Source: Moraxellaceae bacterium (GTDB lineage: Bacteria > Pseudomonadota > Gammaproteobacteria > Pseudomonadales > Moraxellaceae). Taken from it: DNA of 6,159 bases. Under the pieces are notes generated by a model that worked only from the letters and a program-made list of their open reading frames with translations, was not told the origin of the DNA and searched no databases. The stretch is from NCBI GenBank assembly GCA_014378805.1, contig JACMMY010000247.1:1-6159 (forward strand), written 5' to 3'. Shown piece by piece: positions 1 through 5,514 of this stretch. Position 1 is the stretch's first letter; every line of letters starts with the position of its first letter. The position numbers and the translations under genes were made by a program.

Positions 1-315
1 CTGGCGGTGGTTCTGTATCAAGTTCAGTCAGTGACTGACAAGCTACAGCCTCGCCGTTTACGGGCTGGTTTGTTCACCAACGATGGCGAACTGATTTCAG
101 ACCAACATGAGTTGGCTTTTGACTTTGACTCGATCAACCCGCGCGACCGGGAATTGCCCGTGCGCTTTATTCTGAGCCGTAAGGCCGATGATGCGAACAA
201 TCAGCAAGTGGTGCTGAGGCTTGAAGAACGGGTTGACGATACCACGCACTTTCGAGAATACAAAGCGATGCGCTATACGATTCGCCGGTCTTTCACCAGC
301 GAATTCGATTTTTAA
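1..315 (+). CDS. pglZ: PglZ, C-terminal end (partial, BREX type 1)
   Basis: This is the tail of a larger gene. The frame is open from base 1 and ends at TAA 313-315, leaving 104 residues with no start codon needed inside the window. In type 1 BREX loci the order ends pglX-pglZ-brxL, and the next gene here is an unmistakable brxL 23 bases downstream, so position strongly supports PglZ. The visible piece is a charged, beta-rich tail ending in FTSEFDF. It lacks the metal-binding phosphatase core, which lies upstream of the window. PglZ is a cytoplasmic alkaline-phosphatase-superfamily protein required for BREX; it is known to associate with the PglX methyltransferase. The short gap implies co-transcription with brxL. 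The call rests mainly on context, because no catalytic motif is visible. Confidence 0.8.
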   Translation: MAVVLYQVQSVTDKLQPRRLRAGLFTNDGELISDQHELAFDFDSINPRDRELPVRFILSRKADDANNQQVVLRLEERVDDTTHFREYKAMRYTIRRSFTSEFDF

Positions 316-338
316 GAGATACAACTGAGAACATTGCC

Positions 339-2438
339 ATGAGCCCGCTCGACGACAAAATTAACAAGCACTTCGCTGGCCTGGTTGTGCGCAAGGACTT
401 GGTAAAGGTCGTCAAAGGCAATGCCATCGTTCCTTCCTATGTTCTGGAATACCTTTTGGGTCAATATTGCGCTACCAATGACGAAGCGACGATTCAAAGT
501 GGCATTGACACGGTCAAGGAGATTTTGCGCAAGCACTATGTGCATCGAAATGAATCCGGCTTGGTGCGTTCAATCATTAAGGAAAAAGGTCGCCATAAGG
601 TCATAGACCGCATCAGCGTGGAGCTGAACGACAAGTCTGATGCTTACGAGGCTGAGTTTGCCAACCTGGGAGTCAAAAAGGTTTTGATCGACTCTGCCAC
701 GGTCAAGGCGCACTCGAAGTTGCTGGTGGGTGGGGTGTGGTGCATTGCGGATCTTGAGTACGCGTTCACAGACGACAAGAACGTTTCACCATGGATTCTT
801 GGGTCACTCAAGCCGATTCAGGTGTCGCATTTTGACTTTGACGGCTACGCCGAGGCGCGAAAACAGTTCAGCACGGATGAATGGATCGATCTGCTGATTC
901 AGAGCATTGGCTTCAACCCGCAAATGTTTGGCAAGCGCAACAAGCTGAGCCAGTTGGTTCGCCTGATTCCGTTTTGTGAACGAAATTACAACCTGATTGA
1001 ATTAGGCCCGAAGGGCACGGGCAAGTCTCACATCTACTCAGAATTTTCACCTCACGGAATGTTGATCTCCGGCGGTGAGATCACCGTGCCAAAGCTGTTT
1101 GTTCACAACGGCACAGGAAAACTGGGCTTGGTAGGGTATTGGGACGTGGTCGCCTTTGACGAGTTCGCTGGCAAGCAAAAGCGCGTGGACAAAGCGCTGG
1201 TGGACATCATGAAGAACTACATGGCCAACAAGTCTTTTTCACGCGGCGTGGAAACGCTGGGTGCCGAGGCATCGATGGTGTTCATTGGCAATACAGACCA
1301 CACCGTGCCTTACATGCTCAAGCACTCGGACTTGTTTGACCCGCTGCCAGAGAAATTTCACGACTCCGCGTTTTTGGATCGCATCCACAGTTACATCCCT
1401 GGCTGGGAAGTGGACGTCATTCGCAGCGAGATGTTCTCGAATGGCTATGGCTTTGTTGTGGACTATCTCGCCGAGATTCTGCGTTCCTTGCGGAGTCATG
1501 ATTACTCAGACAGATACAAAGCTCACTTCAGCCTTTCTGAGGAAATGTCCACACGAGACAGGGACGGAATCAATAAGACGTTTTCAGGACTGATGAAGGT
1601 CCTCTACCCTCATGGGGAAGCGACTGTTGAAGAAATCGAAGCGATTCTGCGCTGCGCCATTGAAGGCCGCAAGCGTGTCAAAGATCAGCTGCTGCGCATC
1701 GACACCACTTACCCTGCTGCGCGCTTTACCTTCAAGAGCACAGATGGTCTGGAACGCTTGGTCACGACGCTGGAAGAAGATGAGTTTCCAACTTACTACC
1801 ACCGCACCTTGAATGTTGCTGCGACGCCAAGTGCTGGTCCAATCGTTGGAAGCGACCAACATTCGACAACTGGTGGGACGTTGGAACCAGTGAAGGTAAG
1901 TTCTGAAGCCGCGCCAGCCACCGTCATAGCAGCCCCAACTTTGAAAGAGCAGCATGTTGTCTGGCAGGAAAATCAGAGGGGTGTTTCCTTTGATACATTG
2001 TTTGGACCATATCTGAAGGGCGCTAGCCGCATCACAATCACAGATCCTTACGTCCGCCTTTTTCACCAACTGCGAAATTTGATGGAGTTGATGGAGACGA
2101 TCAGTAAATTGAAAAATCAAGAAGATGAGGTTGCTGTTCACCTTGTCACGGTGGAGGATGAATTCAACGGTGACAGGCAGACAGAAAGCCTGCAAAAAAT
2201 TGCTGACGCGTGCACAGGTGTAGGTATTCGGTTTACCTGGGCATACGACACCACCGGCACCAAACACGACAGAGACATCACCACTGATCACGGGTGGAAA
2301 ATCGTGCTAAGTAGAGGTTTGGATATTTTCCAGCGGTTTGAGATGAATGATGCCTTCAGCTTTGCAAACCGACTACAGCAACTCCGGCCTTGCAAGGAGT
2401 TCAATACAACATTTGTAAAATGGCCTCTAAGTAGCTGA
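339..2438 (+). CDS. brxL: BrxL, AAA+ ATPase of BREX with MITD1-type C-terminal domain
   Basis: This 699-residue protein is the last gene of the BREX operon. The ATG at 339 has only a weak GAGA about 8 bases upstream, suggesting coupling to pglZ. Residues about 1-490 are BrxL-like. They include Walker A GPKGTGKS (223-230), Walker B VVAFDEF (270-276, D274/E275), sensor-1 FIGNTD (315-320) and a putative arginine finger in FLDRIHSYIPGWE (R348). Residues about 493-547 form an Ala/Ser/Thr-rich linker. Residues 548-697 match the phospholipase-D-like C-terminal domain of human MITD1 (Pfam MIT_C): DPYVR (569-573), HDRDI (643-647), RGLDIF (659-664) and LRPCKEFNTTF from 682. Classical BrxL proteins end in a Lon-protease-like domain, and none is recognisable here. 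BrxL forms MCM-like rings on DNA and is needed for defence; the role of the MITD1-like module is inference. No disruption is visible. Confidence 0.95.
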   Translation: MSPLDDKINKHFAGLVVRKDLVKVVKGNAIVPSYVLEYLLGQYCATNDEATIQSGIDTVKEILRKHYVHRNESGLVRSIIKEKGRHKVIDRISVELNDKSDAYEAEFANLGVKKVLIDSATVKAHSKLLVGGVWCIADLEYAFTDDKNVSPWILGSLKPIQVSHFDFDGYAEARKQFSTDEWIDLLIQSIGFNPQMFGKRNKLSQLVRLIPFCERNYNLIELGPKGTGKSHIYSEFSPHGMLISGGEITVPKLFVHNGTGKLGLVGYWDVVAFDEFAGKQKRVDKALVDIMKNYMANKSFSRGVETLGAEASMVFIGNTDHTVPYMLKHSDLFDPLPEKFHDSAFLDRIHSYIPGWEVDVIRSEMFSNGYGFVVDYLAEILRSLRSHDYSDRYKAHFSLSEEMSTRDRDGINKTFSGLMKVLYPHGEATVEEIEAILRCAIEGRKRVKDQLLRIDTTYPAARFTFKSTDGLERLVTTLEEDEFPTYYHRTLNVAATPSAGPIVGSDQHSTTGGTLEPVKVSSEAAPATVIAAPTLKEQHVVWQENQRGVSFDTLFGPYLKGASRITITDPYVRLFHQLRNLMELMETISKLKNQEDEVAVHLVTVEDEFNGDRQTESLQKIADACTGVGIRFTWAYDTTGTKHDRDITTDHGWKIVLSRGLDIFQRFEMNDAFSFANRLQQLRPCKEFNTTFVKWPLSS

Positions 2439-2701
2439 GCCAAGCCTGTTATCTGGGTATTCCGGTTGCTAGTGACCAGCGATTCTGGTCTATCGGTATC
2501 CGCTTGTGTATGGGCTTTGTATCGTTCTCCCTGCACCATCTTGGTTTCTTCATTCGTTTGTATCGCGTCTCACGATAGAGCGTTTCCATGATGGACACCC
2601 GTACCCCGAAAAAGTAAAACTCCTATTCTCCCCGGTAGAGGAGGGGGATTGCCTGCTTCCATTTACGAATCACGTGTAGATAAAATCTTTAGCTTCCTAA
2701 T
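2439..2701. other. Intergenic region between brxL and the IS21 remnant
   Basis: About 260 bases without a credible gene. The only notable structure is a perfect 6-bp hairpin GACCAG/CTGGTC (2474-2490) 35 bases after the brxL stop. It could end the BREX transcript, but no T-run follows. A shorter TATCG/CGATA inverted repeat lies at 2561-2577. Composition resembles the BREX region rather than the AT-rich DNA downstream, so this is probably old flanking sequence of the operon. Confidence 0.5.
2474..2490 (+). terminator. Hairpin just after brxL, weak terminator candidate
   Basis: A perfect 6-bp stem GACCAG/CTGGTC encloses a 5-base loop 35 bases after the brxL stop codon, where the BREX operon transcript should end. 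It is not followed by a U-tract, so an intrinsic terminator is doubtful. A role in 3' end stabilisation or simple chance remains possible. Confidence 0.25.
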
Positions 2702-2716
2702 TGTTGACGCCGACCG

Positions 2717-2762
2717 AAAACTGAGCCACTAGACGCGCCAGTGTCGAAGCAAAACTGAGCCA
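2717..2762 (+). repeat. Direct repeats of IS21 left end
   Basis: Two perfect copies of AAAACTGAGCCA lie at 2717-2728 and 2751-2762. IS21-family elements carry several such short repeats inside each end, which act as binding sites for the IstA transposase. They support the identity and orientation of the remnant. Confidence 0.7.
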
Positions 2763-2776
2763 GGTGTTTACTAGCG

Positions 2777-2795
2777 CTGCCTACTTTTTAGGCAG
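2777..2795 (+). repeat. 7-bp hairpin upstream of istA remnant
   Basis: CTGCCTA and TAGGCAG form a perfect 7-bp stem around a 5-base loop in the untranslated leader of the istA remnant, 20 bases before its start codon. Next to the start lies a 10-bp palindrome GGTGATCACC (2806-2815) that overlaps the AAGGTGA ribosome binding site (2804-2810). Both could limit transposase expression in an intact copy; this role is inferred. Confidence 0.5.
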
Positions 2796-2815
2796 GAGCA
2801 AATAAGGTGATCACC

Positions 2816-3098
2816 ATGGAACTTTTAGGCAAGATAAGGCGCATGCATGTGCGCGACAAGCTGAGCGAGCGATAGCCAAGCGCGCGGACTCTCCCGCAAC
2901 ACCATCCACAAATGGCTGCAGACCCCCGAAGAAGTGAGTGCCCCCAAGTACGCGCGGGCCAAAGGCTTAGGCAAACTCGGGGCTTATGTTGCACAGCTTG
3001 AGCAAGCTCTCCAAGCCGATGCACACCGCAACAAACAAGACCAACGCACAGGCAAATCCCTGTTCACCCAAATCAAAGCCAGCGGCCAGCCTGCATGA
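2816..3098 (+). pseudogene. istA: istA transposase fragment (IS21 family), frameshifted and truncated
   Basis: The start is clear: ATG 2816 has AAGGTGA 5 bases upstream. It opens as MELLGKIRRMHVRDKLSER and stops at TAG 2873. Skipping bases restores an IstA-like reading through a helix-turn-helix: IAKRA (2872-2886), then LSRNTIHKWL from 2889, continuing to ARAKGLGKLGAYVAQLEQAL and ending ...QIKASGQPA at TGA 3096. At least two small deletions are therefore needed, near 2870-2872 (1 or 4 bases) and near 2887 (1 base). Only about 80 codons of an ordinarily 400-500-residue transposase remain, so the DDE catalytic domain is absent. IstA binds IS ends and catalyses cut-and-paste transposition together with the IstB ATPase. 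The fragment cannot be active. Confidence 0.8.
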
Positions 3099-3101
3099 AG
3101 A

Positions 3102-3121
3102 GTGGCTTGCGTAAAAGCCAC
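3102..3121. repeat. Hairpin at IS remnant / AT-rich junction
   Basis: A perfect 7-bp inverted repeat GTGGCTT/AAGCCAC around a 6-base loop lies 4 bases after the last istA-like codon, at the edge of the AT-rich segment. There is no T-run on either side, so it is not a classical terminator. Its position suggests a boundary structure of the neighbouring element, but this is inference. Confidence 0.45.
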
Positions 3122-3251
3122 AGCCAATGTCTCATTCCACCATAAGTTGAGATTAATTTATGGGCTTATTTTGTCTAAATCCATTAGAAAAACGGAAGTT
3201 GAGAAAATAATTTACCAAGTCTTGACGTTCTGAAATTGATTATGGCATTGG

Positions 3252-3263
3252 TGTATTAATACA
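3252..3263. repeat. 12-bp perfect palindrome, possible operator
   Basis: TGTATTAATACA is a perfect palindrome in the long leader. Short AT-rich palindromes of this kind often bind small dimeric repressors, but no promoter or regulator gene is seen next to it, and chance is possible in AT-rich DNA. Confidence 0.25.
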
Positions 3264-3572
3264 AAAAAGTGGAAGTAAAGCAAATAATAGTAAACCGAAT
3301 AGAGTCGATATGTGCAAATAATATCAGTTATTCTTCAATGGGTAAAAATATTTTGCCAAAATATCAAAAACCACCTTGTATATAGGTTCTATTTAGTTAA
3401 CAATAACCATGTTATTCGATCCAAAACGCTAAATAAGCGTAAAAAAACAATTAAACAAGTTATTTGGCGACTAAATGACAGCACTGAGAGTAGCCTCTCA
3501 CATAATAGGACGGCTCGGAAAATGAGGTACGCCTAAGACCGCTGGAAATATAAAGTGCCATAGCTCTCTACA

Positions 3573-3617
3573 AATACATAGGGTATGAGATGCTGAAATG
3601 GACAGCCACCCTGTATT
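3573..3617 (+). ncRNA. Bulged stem-loop in 5' leader of the 77-residue ORF
   Basis: AATAC-(AT)-AGGGT at 3573-3584 pairs with ACCCT-GTATT at 3608-3617, giving ten base pairs with a two-base bulge. Inside the loop GCTG (3592-3595) can pair with CAGC (3603-3606). The structure ends 24 bases before the ribosome binding site of the next ORF (3642-3645), a natural place for a leader structure, attenuator or antisense RNA target. No known RNA family was recognised. Only the pairing is seen; function and strand are inferred. Confidence 0.3.
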
Positions 3618-3649
3618 TTGCCATCTATCGTAAACAAAATCAGGAAAAT

Positions 3650-3862
3650 AATGTCTACTTCAGCAAAGCCGAAAAAAAATAACGTCATTCAACGTTCAAA
3701 AAAATTGAAACATTTGGTTGAAATATCACCAAACCAAATGGCGTTCGATTTTTATCTAATTCCAGTGATAGCTTATTCAGAAATAATCACAACAGGAAAA
3801 GATGAAAAAAAATCATCGTCAATATCGCGTTGCAAAAATATATCTGGATCAATGTCTACTTC
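3650..3862 (+). repeat. 12-base direct repeat containing start-like ATG
   Basis: AATGTCTACTTC occurs at 3650-3661 and again at 3851-3862, in the same reading frame, encoding MSTS each time. The first copy is the start of the 77-residue ORF. The second could initiate a ten-residue peptide that ends exactly at the TTG start of the replication gene. It is either a local duplication or a repeated translation-start module. Confidence 0.5.
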
Positions 3863-3884
3863 CGAGCTGGAGCATTCACATTGA
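3651..3884 (+). CDS. Unknown 77-residue protein upstream of the replication gene
   Basis: The ATG at 3651 is preferred because AGGA (3642-3645) sits 5 bases upstream; the frame is open back to a TTG at 3618 that lacks such a site. The product is a small soluble-looking protein with a strongly basic N-terminal third (KPKK, RSKKLK), a short hydrophobic centre (MAFDFYLIPVIAY) and a Ser/Lys-rich tail. No domain was recognised. The stop codon overlaps the TTG start of the gpA-like gene as TTGA, so the two are probably translationally coupled. The phrase MSTS occurs both at its start and ten codons before its end because of a 12-base repeat. It could be a small regulator or accessory replication protein of the element, or only a coupling leader. 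Base composition is as AT-rich as its downstream neighbour. Confidence 0.5.
   Translation: MSTSAKPKKNNVIQRSKKLKHLVEISPNQMAFDFYLIPVIAYSEIITTGKDEKKSSSISRCKNISGSMSTSELEHSH
3869..3884 (+). promoter_or_regulatory. Ribosome binding site and TTGA stop/start overlap for the Rep gene
   Basis: GGAG at 3869-3872 lies 8 bases before TTG 3881, whose last two bases form the upstream TGA stop (3882-3884). This decides the Rep start. The frame also runs back to TTG 3830, but that codon has no Shine-Dalgarno sequence, and there is no ATG in this frame until far downstream. The arrangement implies re-initiation after the small ORF and low, coupled synthesis of the nicking enzyme. Confidence 0.6.
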
Positions 3885-5041
3885 ATAACTCAACAAATAC
3901 CGAAAAATTGTTGATCAGAAATGATTCAGTAAATCAAAAAAAGAAAAGGACAAAGAAAAATGAGTCCAAATTGGGCAACTATTTGTTGCGGCAAATTATT
4001 AGTCGGTTAGGTCGAGTTGGGGCGACATATGTATATTTGCATCAATTGTGGGCCTGTGACTTGACTGAATTTAACCAAATTCAAGTTATTAGACTAATTA
4101 GATCAAGAACAAGGCTATTACAAAAACAGGGGGTCGACGTCAGTACACATTTTCAAATCAACGAAAAAACCATTATTGCACAAGCTATTCGTTTAGCGGG
4201 ACTTTGGGACGATCATTTGAATAGCAAGGATCCTTTGCAGAACCTATTAATTCCTGGCTACGAAGATTTAATGGCAGTGATTGGACATCCTCCGCTTTCC
4301 TCAAAACGACCAAGGCAATGGTTTTTTAAAGTCTTACTTCGTTTGGAAAGACAAACCGCTGACTATATGGCCCATTGTCTTCAGGAAATTGGCTCCAAAA
4401 AGTCAATTATTGTCTCTCCTGAAGTATTTTTGTCGCGTGAAAAACAAGTTGAACGCCAAAAGACTTATGCCGAAAATCATCAATTTGTCACTATTGCTGA
4501 AGATGAATCGGTGATAGCTGTTCCATTTCTGAGTCCAGAGGATGCTGAAAAAAAACGATTTGCCAAAGCATATGTGCGGCTCAAAGGACTAGATGAATTG
4601 TGTACATCTTTAGATTTACACGGATTTTTTGTCACCTTGACGCTTCCCCCGAAATTTCACCCGAATCCCACTAAAGGACAGAACTCCTGGGATGGTTCAA
4701 CACCTTCTGATGGGCGTGTTCAGATGCAAAAAAACTGGGCCAACTTTAGACGCAGGTTCCATGAAGGTGGCGGAAAGTGCCTAGGTGCGAGGGTGTTGGA
4801 GCCGCATGTGGATGGTTGCATTCATTGGCACCTGTTGCTTTATGTGTCGGAGATTCGTATCCCGGAGTTTTATAGAAAATTGGCCGACGCGTTTGGTGCC
4901 GGCGTGGCTACTGACATACGACCAATCGATCGGAGTCGGTCAACAGGATCTAGCTATTTGATTAAATATCTGAATCCTGGCTTGTCAATAAGTGGCGATG
5001 GTCAAGTGAAAGAGGTGCAAAGTCATGTCGAAAAAAGATAA
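3881..5041 (+). CDS. Phage gpA-family rolling-circle replication endonuclease, N-terminal and catalytic part
   Basis: This 386-residue product contains the complete catalytic core of a phage replication gene A protein (Pfam Phage_GPA; P2 gpA and phiX174 gpA are relatives). Motifs are VTLTLPPKFHP (251-261), then DGSTP, then EPHVDGCIHWHLLLYV with the metal-binding HUH histidines H315 and H317, then YLIKY with paired tyrosines Y359 and Y363. Two tyrosines four residues apart mark superfamily I Reps, which nick one strand, remain 5'-linked to the DNA and re-ligate. The N-terminal third is a helical, basic region. The TTG start is supported by GGAG and a four-base overlap with the preceding ORF. 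The frame ends early at VEKR after an A6 run (5031-5036), and the family's usual C-terminal region continues in the +1 frame. The protein may therefore be shortened or made by frameshifting. Confidence 0.88.
   Translation: MNNSTNTEKLLIRNDSVNQKKKRTKKNESKLGNYLLRQIISRLGRVGATYVYLHQLWACDLTEFNQIQVIRLIRSRTRLLQKQGVDVSTHFQINEKTIIAQAIRLAGLWDDHLNSKDPLQNLLIPGYEDLMAVIGHPPLSSKRPRQWFFKVLLRLERQTADYMAHCLQEIGSKKSIIVSPEVFLSREKQVERQKTYAENHQFVTIAEDESVIAVPFLSPEDAEKKRFAKAYVRLKGLDELCTSLDLHGFFVTLTLPPKFHPNPTKGQNSWDGSTPSDGRVQMQKNWANFRRRFHEGGGKCLGARVLEPHVDGCIHWHLLLYVSEIRIPEFYRKLADAFGAGVATDIRPIDRSRSTGSSYLIKYLNPGLSISGDGQVKEVQSHVEKR
5012..5041 (+). promoter_or_regulatory. Frame junction: A6 slippery run with internal ribosome site
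   Basis: GAGG (5012-5015), ATG (5025), A6 (5031-5036) and the TAA of the first frame (5039-5041) are packed into 30 bases. The layout permits re-initiation at ATG 5025, a +1 ribosomal shift, or polymerase slippage on the A-run. All would connect the catalytic and C-terminal parts of the Rep. Which of these occurs, if any, cannot be told from the sequence. Confidence 0.45.
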
Positions 5042-5390
5042 AGCATTGGCGTACGCAGCACATCGGTCGACCTGGGGTGGCAGAAGCATCCAATTTTTTG
5101 ATGTGCCGTCGAGTTCAACAATTTGGGATGAGCTTCGACGCATTAAAGAAAATTCAGGTGATCATTGTAGATTGGGTTCAGATGGGACTGAATTACATAA
5201 ATACGCAATACGAAACGAATATTTTAATTTCCTGAAAATCTTACTGGTAATGCAAAGTGGAGAATTTGATAGAGTTAATGTTTTATATTCAGTGAATGAA
5301 AATGGCGATAAGCGATTATCCGGACTTAGGATTGATAATGAAGTCTTTAAAACTCATATCAAACAATGGAAAATTCAACCTAAAATATAA
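5025..5390 (+). CDS. gpA-family replication protein, C-terminal part in shifted frame
   Basis: This 121-residue ORF overlaps the catalytic Rep ORF by 17 bases. Its opening, ALAYAAHRSTWGGRSIQFFD followed by VPSSSTIWDELRRI, fits the segment that normally follows the catalytic tyrosines in Phage_GPA proteins (aromatic/Trp-Gly stretch, then a WRELRR-like motif). Removing one A from the A6 run at 5031-5036 would join VEK to DKALAY and give one protein of about 502 residues, still shorter than P2 gpA. However, ATG 5025 also has its own Shine-Dalgarno sequence, GAGG at 5012-5015, 9 bases upstream, so separate translation is credible. It lacks HUH and tyrosine motifs and cannot nick DNA alone. It could be an assembly error, a mutation, slippage, or a real split subunit. 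Confidence 0.75.
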   Translation: MSKKDKALAYAAHRSTWGGRSIQFFDVPSSSTIWDELRRIKENSGDHCRLGSDGTELHKYAIRNEYFNFLKILLVMQSGEFDRVNVLYSVNENGDKRLSGLRIDNEVFKTHIKQWKIQPKI

Positions 5391-5511
5391 ATCACGATAT
5401 ATAATTAGGACAGTTAATAATAGTTATTCAAGTAATACCACTCAGATTACGGCTAATTAACAGAATTTGAAATAAACAAACAACGGAGATTACAATCGTA
5501 ATTAGCACACC
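5391..5511. promoter_or_regulatory. Short AT-rich gap with TAATTA and AGATTAC repeats
   Basis: This 121-base gap separates the Rep genes from the 118-residue ORF. It holds an exact TATAAT (5400-5405) without a good -35 at proper spacing, three TAATTA palindromes (5402-5407, 5454-5459, 5499-5504) and two AGATTAC copies 43 bases apart (5444-5450, 5487-5493). AATAA/TTATT forms a small inverted repeat early in the gap. A promoter with operator sites for the downstream ORF is plausible; the low complexity of AT-rich DNA tempers this. Confidence 0.3.
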
Positions 5512-5514
5512 ATG
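5485..5514 (+). promoter_or_regulatory. Shine-Dalgarno separated from start codon by a hairpin
   Basis: The only Shine-Dalgarno-like sequence before ATG 5512 is GGAG at 5485-5488, 23 bases away and too far by linear distance. The 14 bases right after it (5489-5502) form ATTAC-AATC-GTAAT, a perfect 5-bp hairpin. Folding it leaves 9 bases between GGAG and ATG, a normal distance. A similar bridging hairpin was proposed for phage T4 gene 38. The stem is short and AT-rich, so the idea is tentative. Confidence 0.35.

Larger units (their letters stand above)
2702..3095 (+). mobile_element. IS21-family insertion sequence, truncated left-end remnant
   Basis: The segment begins at about TGTTGACG (2702), a plausible IS21-type end. 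It contains two copies of the 12-mer AAAACTGAGCCA (2717-2728 and 2751-2762, 34 bases apart), which fits the repeated transposase-binding motifs typical of IS21 ends. A good ribosome site and a decayed istA start follow. Similarity stops at about 3095. The rest of istA, all of istB and the right end are missing. The exact left boundary is inferred from sequence style; no target duplication can be seen because the right end is gone. Confidence 0.75.
3099..3650. other. AT-rich non-coding leader of the HUH element
   Basis: About 550 bases with no convincing gene on either strand. Composition shifts sharply to AT-rich at about 3125, marking the border between the IS/BREX DNA and the foreign segment. 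It contains several inverted repeats: GTGGCTT/AAGCCAC (3102-3121), the 12-bp palindrome TGTATTAATACA (3252-3263), AATAAC/GTTATT (3402-3416), ACGCT/AGCGT (3426-3440), TGAGAG/CTCTCA (3485-3500) and a bulged 10-bp stem (3573-3617). Such a hairpin-rich tract before a replication gene could be a control or origin region, or a small structured RNA. No clear -35/-10 promoter pair was found. Confidence 0.45.

Noticed and set aside
1584..2291. 235-codon open frame on the - strand
   Set aside because: It lies wholly antisense to brxL, whose AAA+ and MITD1-like motifs are intact in the + frame. Its product looks like no known family and it has no independent support.
2609..2636. C-rich/G-rich stretch as intrinsic terminator
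   Set aside because: The complementarity is only about four bases, and no T-run follows.
3246..3280. Resemblance to a XerC arm of a dif site (ATTGGTG...)
   Set aside because: Only the first seven bases resemble dif; no XerD-type right arm follows at the correct spacing.
3421..3448. ACGCT/AGCGT hairpin next to an A-run as a - strand terminator
   Set aside because: The A-run follows the stem on the + strand, so on the - strand the T-run would precede the stem; only four T's follow it there. There is also no gene on the - strand to terminate.
3508..3524. GGCTCGGA resembling part of the P2 gpA nick site
   Set aside because: Only a few bases are shared with the P2 origin as I recall it; too short to call an origin.
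3312..3536. 74-codon + strand ORF starting at GTG
   Set aside because: There is no ribosome site, the product has no recognisable features, and the tract is low-complexity AT-rich DNA full of hairpins. It is more likely accidental.
3618..3650. TTG 3618 as start of the small ORF
   Set aside because: It has no Shine-Dalgarno sequence and overlaps the end of the leader stem-loop; ATG 3651 has AGGA at proper distance.
3830..3880. TTG 3830 as Rep start (403 residues)
   Set aside because: There is no ribosome site; TTG 3881 has GGAG eight bases upstream and a stop/start overlap. The 17 extra residues look non-coding.
4281..4514. 77-codon ORF inside the Rep gene
   Set aside because: It is a shadow in another frame of the Rep coding sequence, which has clear motifs.
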